Part shown: in pieces, positions 24,801 to 33,523 of the stretch
Position numbering within the stretch: the stretch's first letter is position 1
Layout: each line of letters opens with the position of its first letter
Assembly: GCA_050951925.1 (NCBI GenBank)
Contig: JBMNJZ010000001.1
Location: 1,688,678 to 1,752,677, forward strand
Origin: UBA1046 sp012511325
Lineage (GTDB): Bacteria > Bacillota > Clostridia > Saccharofermentanales > DTU023
DNA length: 64,000 nucleotides
Reading direction: 5' to 3'
Position numbers and translations under genes: made by a program
The notes under the pieces: generated by a model
What the model was told of the DNA's origin: nothing
Database searches by the model: none
Seen by the model: only the letters and a program-made list of their open reading frames with translations

Positions 24801-27295
24801 TGAGAAACATTCTCATCAAAAACAAGTCCGGGCAAGAGACGGGAGTAATCCGGCAGTTCTCTCGTCAGCATAGAAACTTTGAGCGAGTTGGGGACACTTG
24901 GCTCTTCAGGAGTCGGTACACCTATGGCACAGGACTTAGACCAAGCGCTCTCATTGTCCCAGGAATCCCAGGCGGAAACCCAGTACTTATAGGTCACCCC
25001 TTTAACAACATCCGCATCAAAATAAATCATGTCCGGAGCCAGAGGCTGATTGCTCTTAAGAAACAGATGACGTGCTCCGAAGAGTTTTCCTGAGGCATAC
25101 TCGGCGATGACTTTTCCCGGCGAAGATGAGCTCCCCTGTGTTAACTCAGAAGGGGTAGCATCCGGTAAAGTGCCTTCTTTTTCTCCCCCCATTCCTTTTT
25201 TTGGATTCTCAAAGCGAAAGTTCGCCAGAGGGACTGGTTTGCCATAGGCTCCCACTCCAATCGCTTCGGCGCGGTATAGCGTAAAGCGAACAGTATCGGG
25301 AGATTCATTGAAGATCGGAATGACGATGCCTTCTTTGCCTTTGTTCTTGGCTATGGCTTCCTGTATGGCCTTGCCAAGGACATCATCAGAAATAACAGGT
25401 TCTTCGTCTCCGGAGAGTACCAGAGAGGAAGTTGTGGGAGCATCGGGAGGCGTTACCTTTTCTACCCGGATATCGATGGGTTTGCAATACTCGCTCCGTC
25501 TTCCGAAGATATCAATGGAGTACAGGCGGTATTGCGCCTTCGTCCCGTTTTCCAATTTTTCCTGATACATCACCGGTGTCTCAAAGAACACGCCAGTTTC
25601 ATCAAGAATTTCGGTAATAACCACCGGTTTATCATGGATGGGAACAAAGTCGGCCTCCCCCTCAAGTTTGCGCTCGATAAAGTAACCGCTGATGATACTG
25701 CCTTCGGCTTCACCGGCGGGTTTTCTCCAACGGAGGAAGACTTTCCCGTCCAGTCCGTATCCCATAAATCCTTCCGGTGTCGTCAGGGGAAGTTCTTCTC
25801 CCCAGTGCAGTTCCACGCTGGCGCTCTGCCCATTTGGAGATTCAATAATATATATAATTGGCTCACCGGCTGAAAGCTTTTTCCCAGAGAGATCGTCCCG
25901 GATGAGAAAACCGGCTTCCTCGGCAAATTCATCGTCAACAAACGCTAAGGTAGAGATCTGCTGGCGGGCTCCTAGAGTCGAAGCAGCCGCTTCGTATGGT
26001 TTATTTTCCCCCTCAGCACCCGGCTCGCCCAAACTCTGAATCCCGCTGGGGAGCTCTGATTGGCACACGGAAAAACGCTCCCATACCAGCGAGCGGATAG
26101 CCCCGGCTTCATATCGGCCATTCTCCGGCAGGTTCATGATCTGAACAGGAGAATTCAGCGCGCGATCGGACTCGGGCATTTTCTGATCTATACCGTCGGG
26201 AATCGTAATCTGCGCCGTTCTCATGAGAAGAAAGTCAGTTTCTCCTCCCATATGGACGATAGGCTGCAGCATGGCGCGGGTCTGATATATCTTGTCATGG
26301 AAAGCCATTTCGTCCATCCCCAGGACTGCCTGGTCTTCTGCGGTATATTCGGCTGCTTGGTAAACCTGCCGGATATCCTGTGCCTGCGGATGCTGGAAAG
26401 CTTGTGAGAGAACCGTCTGTGCGGTTGCCAGCTTCTCCGCAACCAACTCTCTTTCGCTCCCGATCTGCCTGTAGATACGGTAACCCGCCTCAGGAAGCCA
26501 GTCTGCCTCGGGGATCATGTGGATCAGTGATTCTCCCGGGTTTTGCCAGATACCCTTCATATTGATGGAAGAAGGCATGCGCTCCCATTCTCCGTACTCC
26601 GCAACACCCAGAAGATCCGTTGTTTTGTTGCTCAGCTGCTCGAAAATATCCTGCTGGCGATTGTAGGACTCGCGCGCCTGGACAGCCTCTGCCGGACGGT
26701 TTAAGTCAATAGATTCCGCCGCTTCATCGAGCCTTTTGGCTCCCTCTGATTTGGGAAGCGGATCCTTCTCTTCCACAGGAGCAGGATCCGGCATAAACGG
26801 CTTGAGAGCATCTTCAGGTCCAGGCGGCTTTTCGCTGATCGGCTGCTCAATGGGAGTCGAGTGAAGTGACACCAAGTCCCCCATGGGAAGATCTTCTTCC
26901 TCAGTCCGCTCCTTCAGCTGCCTGTCAATTTCTCTGAGGTTATTGAGGGCATAACGCGAGTCCACTATTTCCACGAGACTCTCCGCCGCAAGCAGTTCCT
27001 CTGCAATATTGGGGCTATGCAGGAAGTCCTCAATATCCACACTCTGACTGTACAGTAATTCCTTCAGCGTCCGGGGTCTTTTGTCTTCCTTTGAACCGAG
27101 GATATATTCGCGATTAGGAAGATAATCAAATCCGCTTTGATCCAGATTCAGCCCTCCGGAGTCAAAGACTCCGAAAATAAAAAAACTTGCCATGAGGACG
27201 GCAAGTATAATTGCGGAGACAATCAGCGAGCTCCGGAGCGGCTTAGCCTTGAACTGGGTAACCAGCCAGTTCTTCAGGGAAAGAAGTCGTTTCAT
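18845..27295 (-). CDS. giant membrane-anchored fibronectin type III-rich protein, 2816 residues
   Basis: An uninterrupted 8.45-kb gene. Residues 1-20 are basic and residues about 21-43 form one membrane helix (SSLIVSAIILAVLMASFFIF), so the chain is probably anchored by its N-terminus with the rest outside. A coiled, Pro/Glu-rich region spans about 50-230. Several fibronectin type III-like domains follow between about 500 and 1470, with typical FLRWRKP, YRLYSIDIFGRRS, YRIYRSEVP and YKITAVSPWG strands. Two cadherin/Ig-like modules lie around 1480-1660 (ELRIPFTVSGTQPISFEI, GGEISFTVTGTEPIDYSL). The last 1150 residues are beta-rich, non-repetitive and unrecognised. GGGAGG precedes the ATG. There are no companion genes on the same strand. 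Adhesion or scaffold roles are guesses. Confidence 0.8.
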   Translation of the reverse strand: MKRLLSLKNWLVTQFKAKPLRSSLIVSAIILAVLMASFFIFGVFDSGGLNLDQSGFDYLPNREYILGSKEDKRPRTLKELLYSQSVDIEDFLHSPNIAEELLAAESLVEIVDSRYALNNLREIDRQLKERTEEEDLPMGDLVSLHSTPIEQPISEKPPGPEDALKPFMPDPAPVEEKDPLPKSEGAKRLDEAAESIDLNRPAEAVQARESYNRQQDIFEQLSNKTTDLLGVAEYGEWERMPSSINMKGIWQNPGESLIHMIPEADWLPEAGYRIYRQIGSERELVAEKLATAQTVLSQAFQHPQAQDIRQVYQAAEYTAEDQAVLGMDEMAFHDKIYQTRAMLQPIVHMGGETDFLLMRTAQITIPDGIDQKMPESDRALNSPVQIMNLPENGRYEAGAIRSLVWERFSVCQSELPSGIQSLGEPGAEGENKPYEAAASTLGARQQISTLAFVDDEFAEEAGFLIRDDLSGKKLSAGEPIIYIIESPNGQSASVELHWGEELPLTTPEGFMGYGLDGKVFLRWRKPAGEAEGSIISGYFIERKLEGEADFVPIHDKPVVITEILDETGVFFETPVMYQEKLENGTKAQYRLYSIDIFGRRSEYCKPIDIRVEKVTPPDAPTTSSLVLSGDEEPVISDDVLGKAIQEAIAKNKGKEGIVIPIFNESPDTVRFTLYRAEAIGVGAYGKPVPLANFRFENPKKGMGGEKEGTLPDATPSELTQGSSSSPGKVIAEYASGKLFGARHLFLKSNQPLAPDMIYFDADVVKGVTYKYWVSAWDSWDNESAWSKSCAIGVPTPEEPSVPNSLKVSMLTRELPDYSRLLPGLVFDENVSQENVEENSDKPKRLSAENTSLVNMADLSGARIGSFISDMKAPLILSRYFDNFPEQKYIHVFLGVQGKDVLPDGSARLRWPAYSGDDLGGYVVYQLSKESSTPEDVHTLDREELMALGQWTKLTDKALEQNQYLVQGLDPTRKGVHLFLICLEPLADSNSVEESSTKENTEELNLLSLTSVIRGLPINQNPEGGFVLLEWEEPQDLQVKYYRIYRSEVPNFKKPVDDSKLEWTLVGDLVSGTQYTDPVEQSHAHYYYYKITAVSPWGVESSVGTVEKFRVPSTKPPQTPNLLLPLSRKDGVEINFSSVEYCSRYEVYRAEIPKITARTLENIDSSIVEKIFTTPSENDGFLTTILQEGIDSATQGSEPEINALLAFKTVNLLQPQLLSEKLSQVDVSQRQKAYSEIIHKLGPLALSDYSDLSIQMMGLVEWTKIAEIPVDEDTEELVDPGTGLKKPLSVIDYDARYGTHYLYTVQAWNDDELGSTRPEPVEATPRRNRGFDPIDGLSFSISHGEFPSINLAWNEPRMEGLTPEQCLEDTVGYIVYYSTEKDGTYVQASPLLFSPGWIDYTTDRAATNWYKVRVLDTGGYLSDFSEPILARENVTIELPETKLPEEEIIEAPELSMDSLEYFVQKGRELRIPFTVSGTQPISFEITAWHIAGQDEGGIIVPEGKNEVLVPNTMKTGVYEVTLTAINRAGQAQLKFRLEVGDDFSRGVPPNITLETNQKNVYYGIGGEISFTVTGTEPIDYSLRVSDVMGLPVTDMFSVDIYGKKLIISQYLEAGIYVGSISAMNNYGSDEEQFTIEVLDDFTRGYESTGSLLLFTVEPEPSFRMTPEFTESFIPQFIRLGTLPKGVLTQPGRTDKIELGNKFTGDFGVFSGFTLRNIVLENPSFLTPTARTGFNGSAELLFGEPDIGQTLPVRIANAEFEVEGGKIIFTAGILYVDKPYKLEEIGVTISSLNIPFNDVGTASGFVQNADPSKNLLGNLSGFAFTDALFRGETDLYIGLKKGEKSVLPEIRLDRLILDRVSSVKISLDTNKDSEKVLSFITDATLKAPLETLNNEGIRMIARDLSCDAHGRISGSLETIETAPGAGEQFLQLLVPGGAGLKVKAGIVYKNGVPTDEGYIQGKLILPFEQAEYMGAGVPGSYASSHSIINTMDYIMNPEYDKEKHGDLTTTEYFIKFGQTVQKNGLLIVPADPEMQKNCAFAEFSVDDWMGEGFLVESASLTPVRVAERSLKIKDQRDQGIIVSPTQVSIDLDRDAFLPATAGSQTPQETEKPFWVGMVFKGGHLTLPTAFVQTTSGDPIDFKLAEGEMIYDLNGFNYQTFLYNEEGVPAVFGDRLGGFKQVKVYDCLLDMYANKINLEINAEVALELFNDNWVKVKLYTNKEDNEDGKGGEFLCSVAPTEIKDFVGLGTKLTVDGGFLEPEGMRFGGSIELATPEIQLKEPMKFTTMVIPAEKKDTFADNNADKLHAWATLDKTAPVHMQGFSLDIREINFEYLSAVVKPGTATRLSLWGSVLLSEEIALGTETTDCISIDTLKGPELEMPVVIYDKSYSVLDASFDECIDVKGVLVPKRLANSSLQSSQPQPFTPVVAMHKPILLASHDQNIQEAEKKISQIEQGLIEFETENLELGFLGSLGELPIDTITRFGYDVDNSRCYFSIGLLKKGSGKELDVGIGSLDKFSGLIVNNMIVQRDEQMHLVFPDGKAEMKEFITAMQVDRSQEGKFSAAIKGTLNIKDIAQVRDLYFGFENGPLVEASGGLYLPLDIEVILNPNSDGFRHVGDVEILYSHPERYFSFNMTLNEIDMIAIKLSGSLGFEFSPKLFGVYVGYPETLAGNVGIYRVGLGLGFRLADDGANIIKGKIEFGFERSVEVSIVYLRGYLYAGADGGYYAKYGQDENGEGGGPKFILTLYLKGGLEGGIKVSGKRFNIINMYLDARGTIESIPPPKDEWQLTCSAKVSYSLNLFLFSVSGSVSASFDTTL

Positions 27296-27426
27296 ATTCG
27301 CCTCCCTGATATCTTTTTCTTTATTTTATAAACTGTAATTTATGCTGTCAATCTATTGAAATATGGCGGGTTGCGTAAAAACTCTTACCACAAAAAAGAT
27401 AGAAGACCATCTCAATAGATTCTATC

Positions 27427-30400
27427 CTAATTCTGCAGACGATGTCCGAACTGTTCCTCTTTAAGGAATTCTTCCAGTGCTTTCGCCGGCAGTGGTTTCG
27501 AATAATAGTTCCCTTGTATTTCATCGCAGACTGCACTTCTCAGAAACTCCATCTGTTCCTTTGTTTCCACGCCTTCGGCCGTAATACTCGCCTTAAAAGT
27601 TCTGGCTAACGAAATAATCATTTCTACTACGGGAGCTCTTTTTCTTGCCAAATCGATAGAATCTATAATATCTTTATCTATTTTTATTCTGTCAAAAGGT
27701 ATCATATTTAAGCGGTATAATGATGAGGATCCCCTGCCGAAATCATCTATGGCAATATTTATTCCTAACTCTTTTAATTTGTGCAGTTTTTCAATTAAAA
27801 CCTCAAGGTTTTCAGTGAACACACTTTCTGTAATCTCCAATTCAATATATTTCGGATCTACTCCGCTTCTCTCTATAATTTTGGCAAAATCAATGATCAA
27901 TTCTTCTCTTCGGAATTGGACAACGGATAAATTTACAGAAAAACGAAGAGGAGAAAATCCCTTGACAACAAGTCTACTGTGTTCTTGAAGCGCTTGTTCC
28001 AGCACCCAAAGCCCTACATCATAAATCAATCCCGTTTGTTCAAGTATAGGTACGAATCTACTCGGCGATATTCTGTCGTTATCCCCACTATTCCATCTAA
28101 GCAAAGCTTCAACCCCAGCGGTTTTTCCCTCATCAAAGCTAAACTGAGGTTGAAACTCCAGAAAAAACTCTTTGTTTGACAAGGATCTATAAAGCTTATT
28201 TGTTAACAAAGTATTCTCCGCAATATTCTTTCCCAGTCGTTCCGAATAGAAAACGATCTTATCGCTGGCATTTGCCGCTTCATATCCCGCCAGAATAGCG
28301 TTTTTCAAAAGAGTCTCTACATTTTTTCCATCATCCGGATACACGGATATGCCTATATTGACAACAACAAATAGTGCCTCTATATCTGTATCGGTTAATA
28401 CTGGATGAGTAAAAGATCCAAGTACTTTTTTGGCGCATTTCTCTATCTGTTTAGTATTTTCCATAGGTGAGAGAACTATAACGAAACCCTCTTCACTTGA
28501 CCTGGCGATCTCATAACATTTCTTTGAATTTTCGATATCACAGCAGTTCTTCAACATATTCCCGAGAATTTCCGCCGATTCTATCACGATCTGCTCACCT
28601 GCACTGTAACCGAAGGTATCCTTAATCATCCTAAGATTCTCAAGTTCAATATCCAGAATTGCTATCTTCTCTGATTCCTTTCTGCTATCGATAATTTGCT
28701 GCAACCTTTTTTTTAGCATATTTCTATTCGCCAATTTTGTAGTTTCATCAAAATAAGCGAAATTATATAGTCTTTCCTCGTACAAGGTCTTTTTCTTCGC
28801 ATCTGCCAATACGTTTCCAATCAGTTTTAAAAAGTTTATCCGACTTTCTGCGAGATTTATATCCAGTCTGTCACTGTACTCAACGACAAGTATGTCTTTC
28901 CCTTTGTCGACTTTTATTGACAGTGCACAATACGACTTTATGCCTCTTGATATTAAATTATCTATTTGTTCTTCAGCTTTATCAGAGGAAATATTTGAGA
29001 TGTCTTCACACAACACAGGCACATCCTGATCAATCAGAGACATACCAATGGGCAAAGCAGATGTTTTAATTTTCATTCCCGGATGATAGGGAAATGATTT
29101 GCTATCAGCACTTTTTATACAAGTATTGAGAATTGTTGCATCTTCGTAATCCTCGCTGAATGCGATTAAATATGCTTGACTGAATTCAAGTATTTCGTTA
29201 GCCATCTCCAACATTTCATCAATTTTCTCTTTAGCGTTTTCGCTATCAATCGAAATAAAACTGGAAGAAATTTTTTCAAGTATTTCTTGTTCTTTTGCAA
29301 ACAACTTATAACTATTTACTTTTAAAGCATATTCAGTTGACAGATATCTTACAGCGAGATAAGAAAGCATAATAACAAAAATTCTTATTGTATACTTGTT
29401 CCCATCGATGGTAATGGGAATTTCCGGAAAGATTATCCAAAAAGCGGCCTGTATTGTTACGCAAAATACAGTGAAGATGGTAGCATGGATTTTACTGCCA
29501 AGGACAACGGTAAGAAGAAGGAACAATATATATATTGACCATATCGCTGCCCCTCCTGTCTCAGCATTTGATATCATAAAATGCGATATACCTATCATAC
29601 ATATTGCCAGGAAGATGGTGTTCTGCATATTATGCTTTTTCGTTATGAACGGTATAAATCTTATAAATATCCCGATCAATAATAAAACTGCAGTGAGCAA
29701 AAGCTCATATTCCAACTTTCCTTGCATACCGAAAAAACCTATTAAAAAGGATATTGCGCCGCCTGTCATAAACATAACGGATGCTGTTTGAAATAAACGC
29801 AAGCGGTCGCTATCCAGGTTTTTTTCGATCTCCGGAAAGGAGTATATGCATTTTTCTCTTTCAACAATCAGCTCAAATTGTTTCAATACTATAAATAGCA
29901 TCATTGTCGGAATTAACAGAAATATAACGGGCATTTTAGGAAAAAACTTTCTATTAAGAATGTCAGGCAGCGCATCTATTGAAAATTCTATAATAAAAAG
30001 TACTAATATAGATATTAAAAAATGTTTTGCCATCCACTTTGTAGAAGTATTAAGTTCACAGTTTCTATACCAGTTAATGAGCAACATAAGAGTTGCAATC
30101 GAAAATATAATGTAATAGGAGTTAAGCCAAATTCCTGCTCCATAAATAGGAGCCATGTTCATCCAACCGAAGATGGTCTGTACCATTATATATTGTTTTT
30201 CTATAAAGTATCCGTAGGGTCCAAACAGAATAACATTTATTACAGAGGGCAAATATAGTACAACAAGCATTTTCCGCTTATTAAATCGATTTTCAACTTT
30301 TGTGATAACAAGCACAAAGTGGAGTAAAACGCTGCTATAAAATCCCCAACCAAAAACGGAGAAAGATCTCCAAAAAGCACTTAATTCCGCTGTAGGCGCT

Positions 30401-30569
30401 GAATTTGAAATGGAGTATGAAAATGACCAAATTGCCAATAAAACTGTTAGAATAGAAAAAGTCTGTTCGCTTTGCTTTTTGCGTTATTAGTTATCAGGCT
30501 TACGCCAAAAACCATATAAAAACAACCGCAAACGTAAAATATAATTGATAGGGCTAAATCATATTTCAT
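27427..30569 (-). pseudogene. EAL-domain c-di-GMP phosphodiesterase with degenerate GGDEF, frameshifted near its start
   Basis: The main frame (27427-30438, opening only with a TTG) encodes about 1000 residues. It has an N-terminal multi-helix membrane sensor, more membrane helices, a GAF-like region, a GGDEF domain whose active site reads RSSEEGF and should be inactive, and a full EAL domain (VEALLRW, NLSVVQFR, LEITESVF, AIDDFGRG, IKIDKDII, TAEGVET). The true start is probably ATG 30569, preceded by GGAGTAGAGACC; it encodes MKYDLALSIIFYVCGCFY and onward for 40 residues and then stops at 30447-30449. The two frames join smoothly if one base is added in the A5 run at 30456-30460 (T5 on the coding strand), restoring the first membrane helix. 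This is either a real disruption, a slippage-expressed gene or a base-calling error. Confidence 0.75.
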
Positions 30570-30795
30570 GGTCTCTACTCCTGAAGAAAAAATTTAGAAC
30601 CCTGTTTTTTATTATAATCCTAATATTGTTTTTTGCCACCTTTTAAGAAAGTCTGATGTTATGTTTGCTGACCTGGAAAAAGCAAAATTGAAACATAGCA
30701 CCATACCTTACAAACACGCTATCTCATATCTAACGGTGATCCCGGTCAGATCTCAAAGAGATGGCTTTGTTTATCAGTCTCCGTAGAAGAAACGC
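30570..30795. other. intergenic region between the two c-di-GMP genes
   Basis: About 226 bases of AT-rich DNA separate the EAL gene start from the 3' end of the upstream GGDEF gene on the same strand. I see no gene and no strong hairpin with a T run. Confidence 0.5.
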
Positions 30796-31878
30796 TTACA
30801 TGACCACCATATTCTTTCCTGAAGCTTTTCCTTCATACATAAGACGGTCGCATTTATATATGCTTCGCTCCACATTATCAATATCCAGTAGACAGACACC
30901 GATCGTTACAGTGATTTTTAAATTCTTGCCATTTGCTATAAGATCTTCCGACTCAAGTCTAACACGTAGCTTGTCTAAGATACGAAAAGCGCTGGGGGCA
31001 TCGACATCTTTGAGCAAAATCAGAAATTCCTCTCCCCCCCAGCGAAACACAAGATCGGTTTTGCGCAGACTTGTCTTCAGGAAATCGCTGATCAATACCA
31101 ATGCACTATCACCAACAAGATGGCCGTGAGTATCGTTTAGCGCTTTAAAGCCGTCAATATCCAGCATTGCGACATACCAGGCCCGCTCAAGCTTATCAGC
31201 GCTCAGCTTGTTAAAGAACGTGTCTGCGTATCTGCGGTTAAAAAGACCGGTTAGCGGATCCGTGTTAGCCTCATTGTTGGATTTCTCCAACTTTTCCCGG
31301 TTAGATTTCGCGATCACATCCCGAATGATGTTTCCTATGGTTAGCTGGATGAGAGTACCAAAAAATGCTAATTGAATATTAAACAAACGGAGTATGGTAT
31401 TGGCTTCTGCAAGATCATAGACAGGCGTCATATGGCGATCAATAATAGTGAGAGCAATCATGCCGGTCCACAGTACAACGATCACCAAAGCACGAACAAG
31501 TATTTTCGCATAGGGTATAATTATCTGCATCATCAGCGTAACAAGCAGATACACTGTTAAAAAGTTGTCTGTACCCATATAAATTGCGGATAAAAAGGTA
31601 TGAATTATAGCTGTCGCGGAGAACAAAAGGCCGAACAACAGGTAACGACGTTTTTTGACCAAACTGAAAAGAAATACATCAATCAGAGAAACGCACAGAT
31701 AAACTAAAAATAAAGGTAAAACATTAATGGCAAAGTAAAAAAACAAAAGGAACAGATGCATCATCGCTGCAAAAATACATGCAACACGCGAAATCAAAGA
31801 TAAATACTTTTCCTCATCGCTTACGAGTGGCTGGCGCGGTAAATGGCTAGATAAAAATGCTTCCAGTTTCTTTCTCAT
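30796..31878 (-). CDS. membrane-bound diguanylate cyclase with inhibitory site
   Basis: A 360-residue c-di-GMP synthase. After a short basic start (MRKKLEAFLSSH) there are about six hydrophobic segments (residues about 25-190) and a GGDEF domain from about residue 205. DPLTGLFNRRYAD, DIDGFKALNDTHGHLVGD and the active-site RWGGEEF are intact. RKTD five residues before it is an intact inhibitory RxxD site, so product feedback is expected, unlike the cyclase at 15.2-16.5 kb. The frame is open from TTG 31902, but ATG 31878 gives the more natural N-terminus; neither has a strong ribosome site. Base composition is AT-rich like the EAL gene downstream, suggesting a shared origin. Confidence 0.88.
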   Translation of the reverse strand: MRKKLEAFLSSHLPRQPLVSDEEKYLSLISRVACIFAAMMHLFLLFFYFAINVLPLFLVYLCVSLIDVFLFSLVKKRRYLLFGLLFSATAIIHTFLSAIYMGTDNFLTVYLLVTLMMQIIIPYAKILVRALVIVVLWTGMIALTIIDRHMTPVYDLAEANTILRLFNIQLAFFGTLIQLTIGNIIRDVIAKSNREKLEKSNNEANTDPLTGLFNRRYADTFFNKLSADKLERAWYVAMLDIDGFKALNDTHGHLVGDSALVLISDFLKTSLRKTDLVFRWGGEEFLILLKDVDAPSAFRILDKLRVRLESEDLIANGKNLKITVTIGVCLLDIDNVERSIYKCDRLMYEGKASGKNMVVM

Positions 31879-32043
31879 GGATATCCCAACTATTGATAAC
31901 AATGACCTATGTTAATTTCTCCTAATATAGTGGCGTGACCATTTTCTGTCAAATAAACAGGATCTAACAGGCAACTTAATAGATGGCAGTATTTAATGAA
32001 ATGCTCTTTTGCTTGATAAAATTAAGCCCATAGGACTTATTTA

Positions 32044-33219
32044 TTAGGCATGTTCCTCAAGCCACTTCATTGCCACATGGGCTAAGAGAGCACTGCTGAT
32101 AGGCAGGGCGGCTTCGTCAAAGACAACCTTGGGATTGTGGAGGAAGTTCCTTCCTACACCTTCAGGCTTGCACCCGATGAAGAACATCACGGAAGGAACG
32201 GTACGCGCAATATAACCGAAGTCATCCGAAGCAGACAGACGGTAATTGGGATCAGTCTCAAAGTCCATGCCGAAGTCCTCAAGGTATGCGTTGACCTTAT
32301 CTACCATCTCCGGATTGTTGACAATGGTAGGAGCACTCGAGACAATTTCCAGACTGGCCTCCGCGCGATATAAAGACGCTATTTGGGTTGTAATCTCTTC
32401 AATACGACGCACAACATAATCCCTGATCTCCGGATTGTAGGTCCGCATCGTACCTCTCATTTCCACACTGTCCGGAATTATGTTAAAAGAAGAGCCGGAA
32501 CTAATACTGCAAATGCTCATAGCAAGGAACTCTGAACTCTTAATTTCGCGCACACGCATGGCGCCGATTGCGTTATAGATCTGAACTGCGACATTGAGAG
32601 GATCGATAGAGTTCTCCGGTGTGCTGCCGTGACTACCGGAACCCTTGATCTTAATCAGGTAGTTATCTGCTGAGGTTGTGAAGGGTCCCTTGGAGTAATT
32701 GAGAACCCCGATAGGCGATGATGCGTCAACGTGCAAGTCCAGTGCTGCATCCAGAGATGGATTCTCCATAATTCCCGCTTCGATCATGGCCTTTGCACCC
32801 GCAAAGATTTCTTCACCCGGCTGCCACATAAACTTGACGCGGCCATGAATCTGATCCTTGTACTTGTTCAGCAAGATGGCCGTACCGATAAGTGATGCAG
32901 CATGCATATCATGGCCACAGCCATGACTCTTTCCTTCAAATTCAGAGGCAAATTCTTCCCCGGATTCTTCCACCAGAGGCAGGGCGTCCATGTCGCCCCG
33001 AATAAGCAAGGTTTTACCGGGTTTCCCCCCTTCAATTAAGGCAGAAATTCCGCTTTCAATGATTCTTTCCGCTTTTATGCCATGCTTTTCCAACTGTTCC
33101 ATAACAAAGGCAGTTGTTATCGGCAGGTCCATGCCGACTTCCGGTTTTTTATGAATCTCGCGCCTAATCCACGAAAGTTTCTCTTGCATAGCCTTAGCTT
33201 CATTTAAAAAACTCAACAT
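32044..33219 (-). CDS. M20 family amidohydrolase (hippurate/N-acyl-amino acid hydrolase type)
   Basis: A 391-residue cytoplasmic metal-dependent hydrolase of the M20D group that removes acyl groups from N-acyl amino acids or related amides. It shows LSWIRREIHKKPEVGMDLP at the start, GDMDALPLVEESG, the metal-binding SHGCGHDMHAASLIG, and FMWQPGEEIFAGAK with the catalytic/metal Glu pair. A dimerisation domain sits in the middle and HNPKVVFDEAALPI at the end. The frame is open to TTG 33246, but ATG 33219 is preceded by GAGAGG, which fixes the start. It is divergent from the BMP lipoprotein gene, with 304 bases between them. The exact substrate is not visible from sequence. Confidence 0.9.
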   Translation of the reverse strand: MLSFLNEAKAMQEKLSWIRREIHKKPEVGMDLPITTAFVMEQLEKHGIKAERIIESGISALIEGGKPGKTLLIRGDMDALPLVEESGEEFASEFEGKSHGCGHDMHAASLIGTAILLNKYKDQIHGRVKFMWQPGEEIFAGAKAMIEAGIMENPSLDAALDLHVDASSPIGVLNYSKGPFTTSADNYLIKIKGSGSHGSTPENSIDPLNVAVQIYNAIGAMRVREIKSSEFLAMSICSISSGSSFNIIPDSVEMRGTMRTYNPEIRDYVVRRIEEITTQIASLYRAEASLEIVSSAPTIVNNPEMVDKVNAYLEDFGMDFETDPNYRLSASDDFGYIARTVPSVMFFIGCKPEGVGRNFLHNPKVVFDEAALPISSALLAHVAMKWLEEHA

Positions 33220-33523
33220 ATTCCACCTCTCATTTACTAGCGCCAATTTGACTTATGGAATATTCCATTCTTGACAAAGAAAATTAGCTGGCGCCTTAAT
33301 TTATGTACAAATATGCTAGCAAATTGAGTGTTTATTGTCAATAAAAGTATCTAATATATAGTTTATTGATAAGATTATTAGCTTGTACTCTACTCTGGTA
33401 TTATCATCAAATTAGCACAGAATATTCTTCAGGTTAATTCGAATAATATATGATAAACTTATAATATCTGGTAAACTTAGCAGTAACCACCAGATTTACT
33501 ATCCGGAAAGGCAGAGAGCACCT
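33220..33523. other. divergent AT-rich intergenic region
   Basis: No gene is present. A TATAAT box at 33460-33465 with TTCGAA 16 bases upstream could drive the BMP gene. Downstream of it ATCTGGT and ACCAGAT (33465-33496) form a seven-bp inverted repeat that may be an operator or leader hairpin. Confidence 0.45.
33438..33465 (+). promoter_or_regulatory. putative promoter for the BMP lipoprotein/permease genes
   Basis: TATAAT at 33460-33465 is perfect; the -35 candidate TTCGAA at 33438-33443 is weak. It lies about 58 bases before the BMP start. Confidence 0.4.

Noticed and set aside
19424..27331. Many short plus-strand frames opposite the giant gene
   Set aside because: They are antisense to an intact, domain-bearing protein and have no ribosome sites or recognisable sequence.
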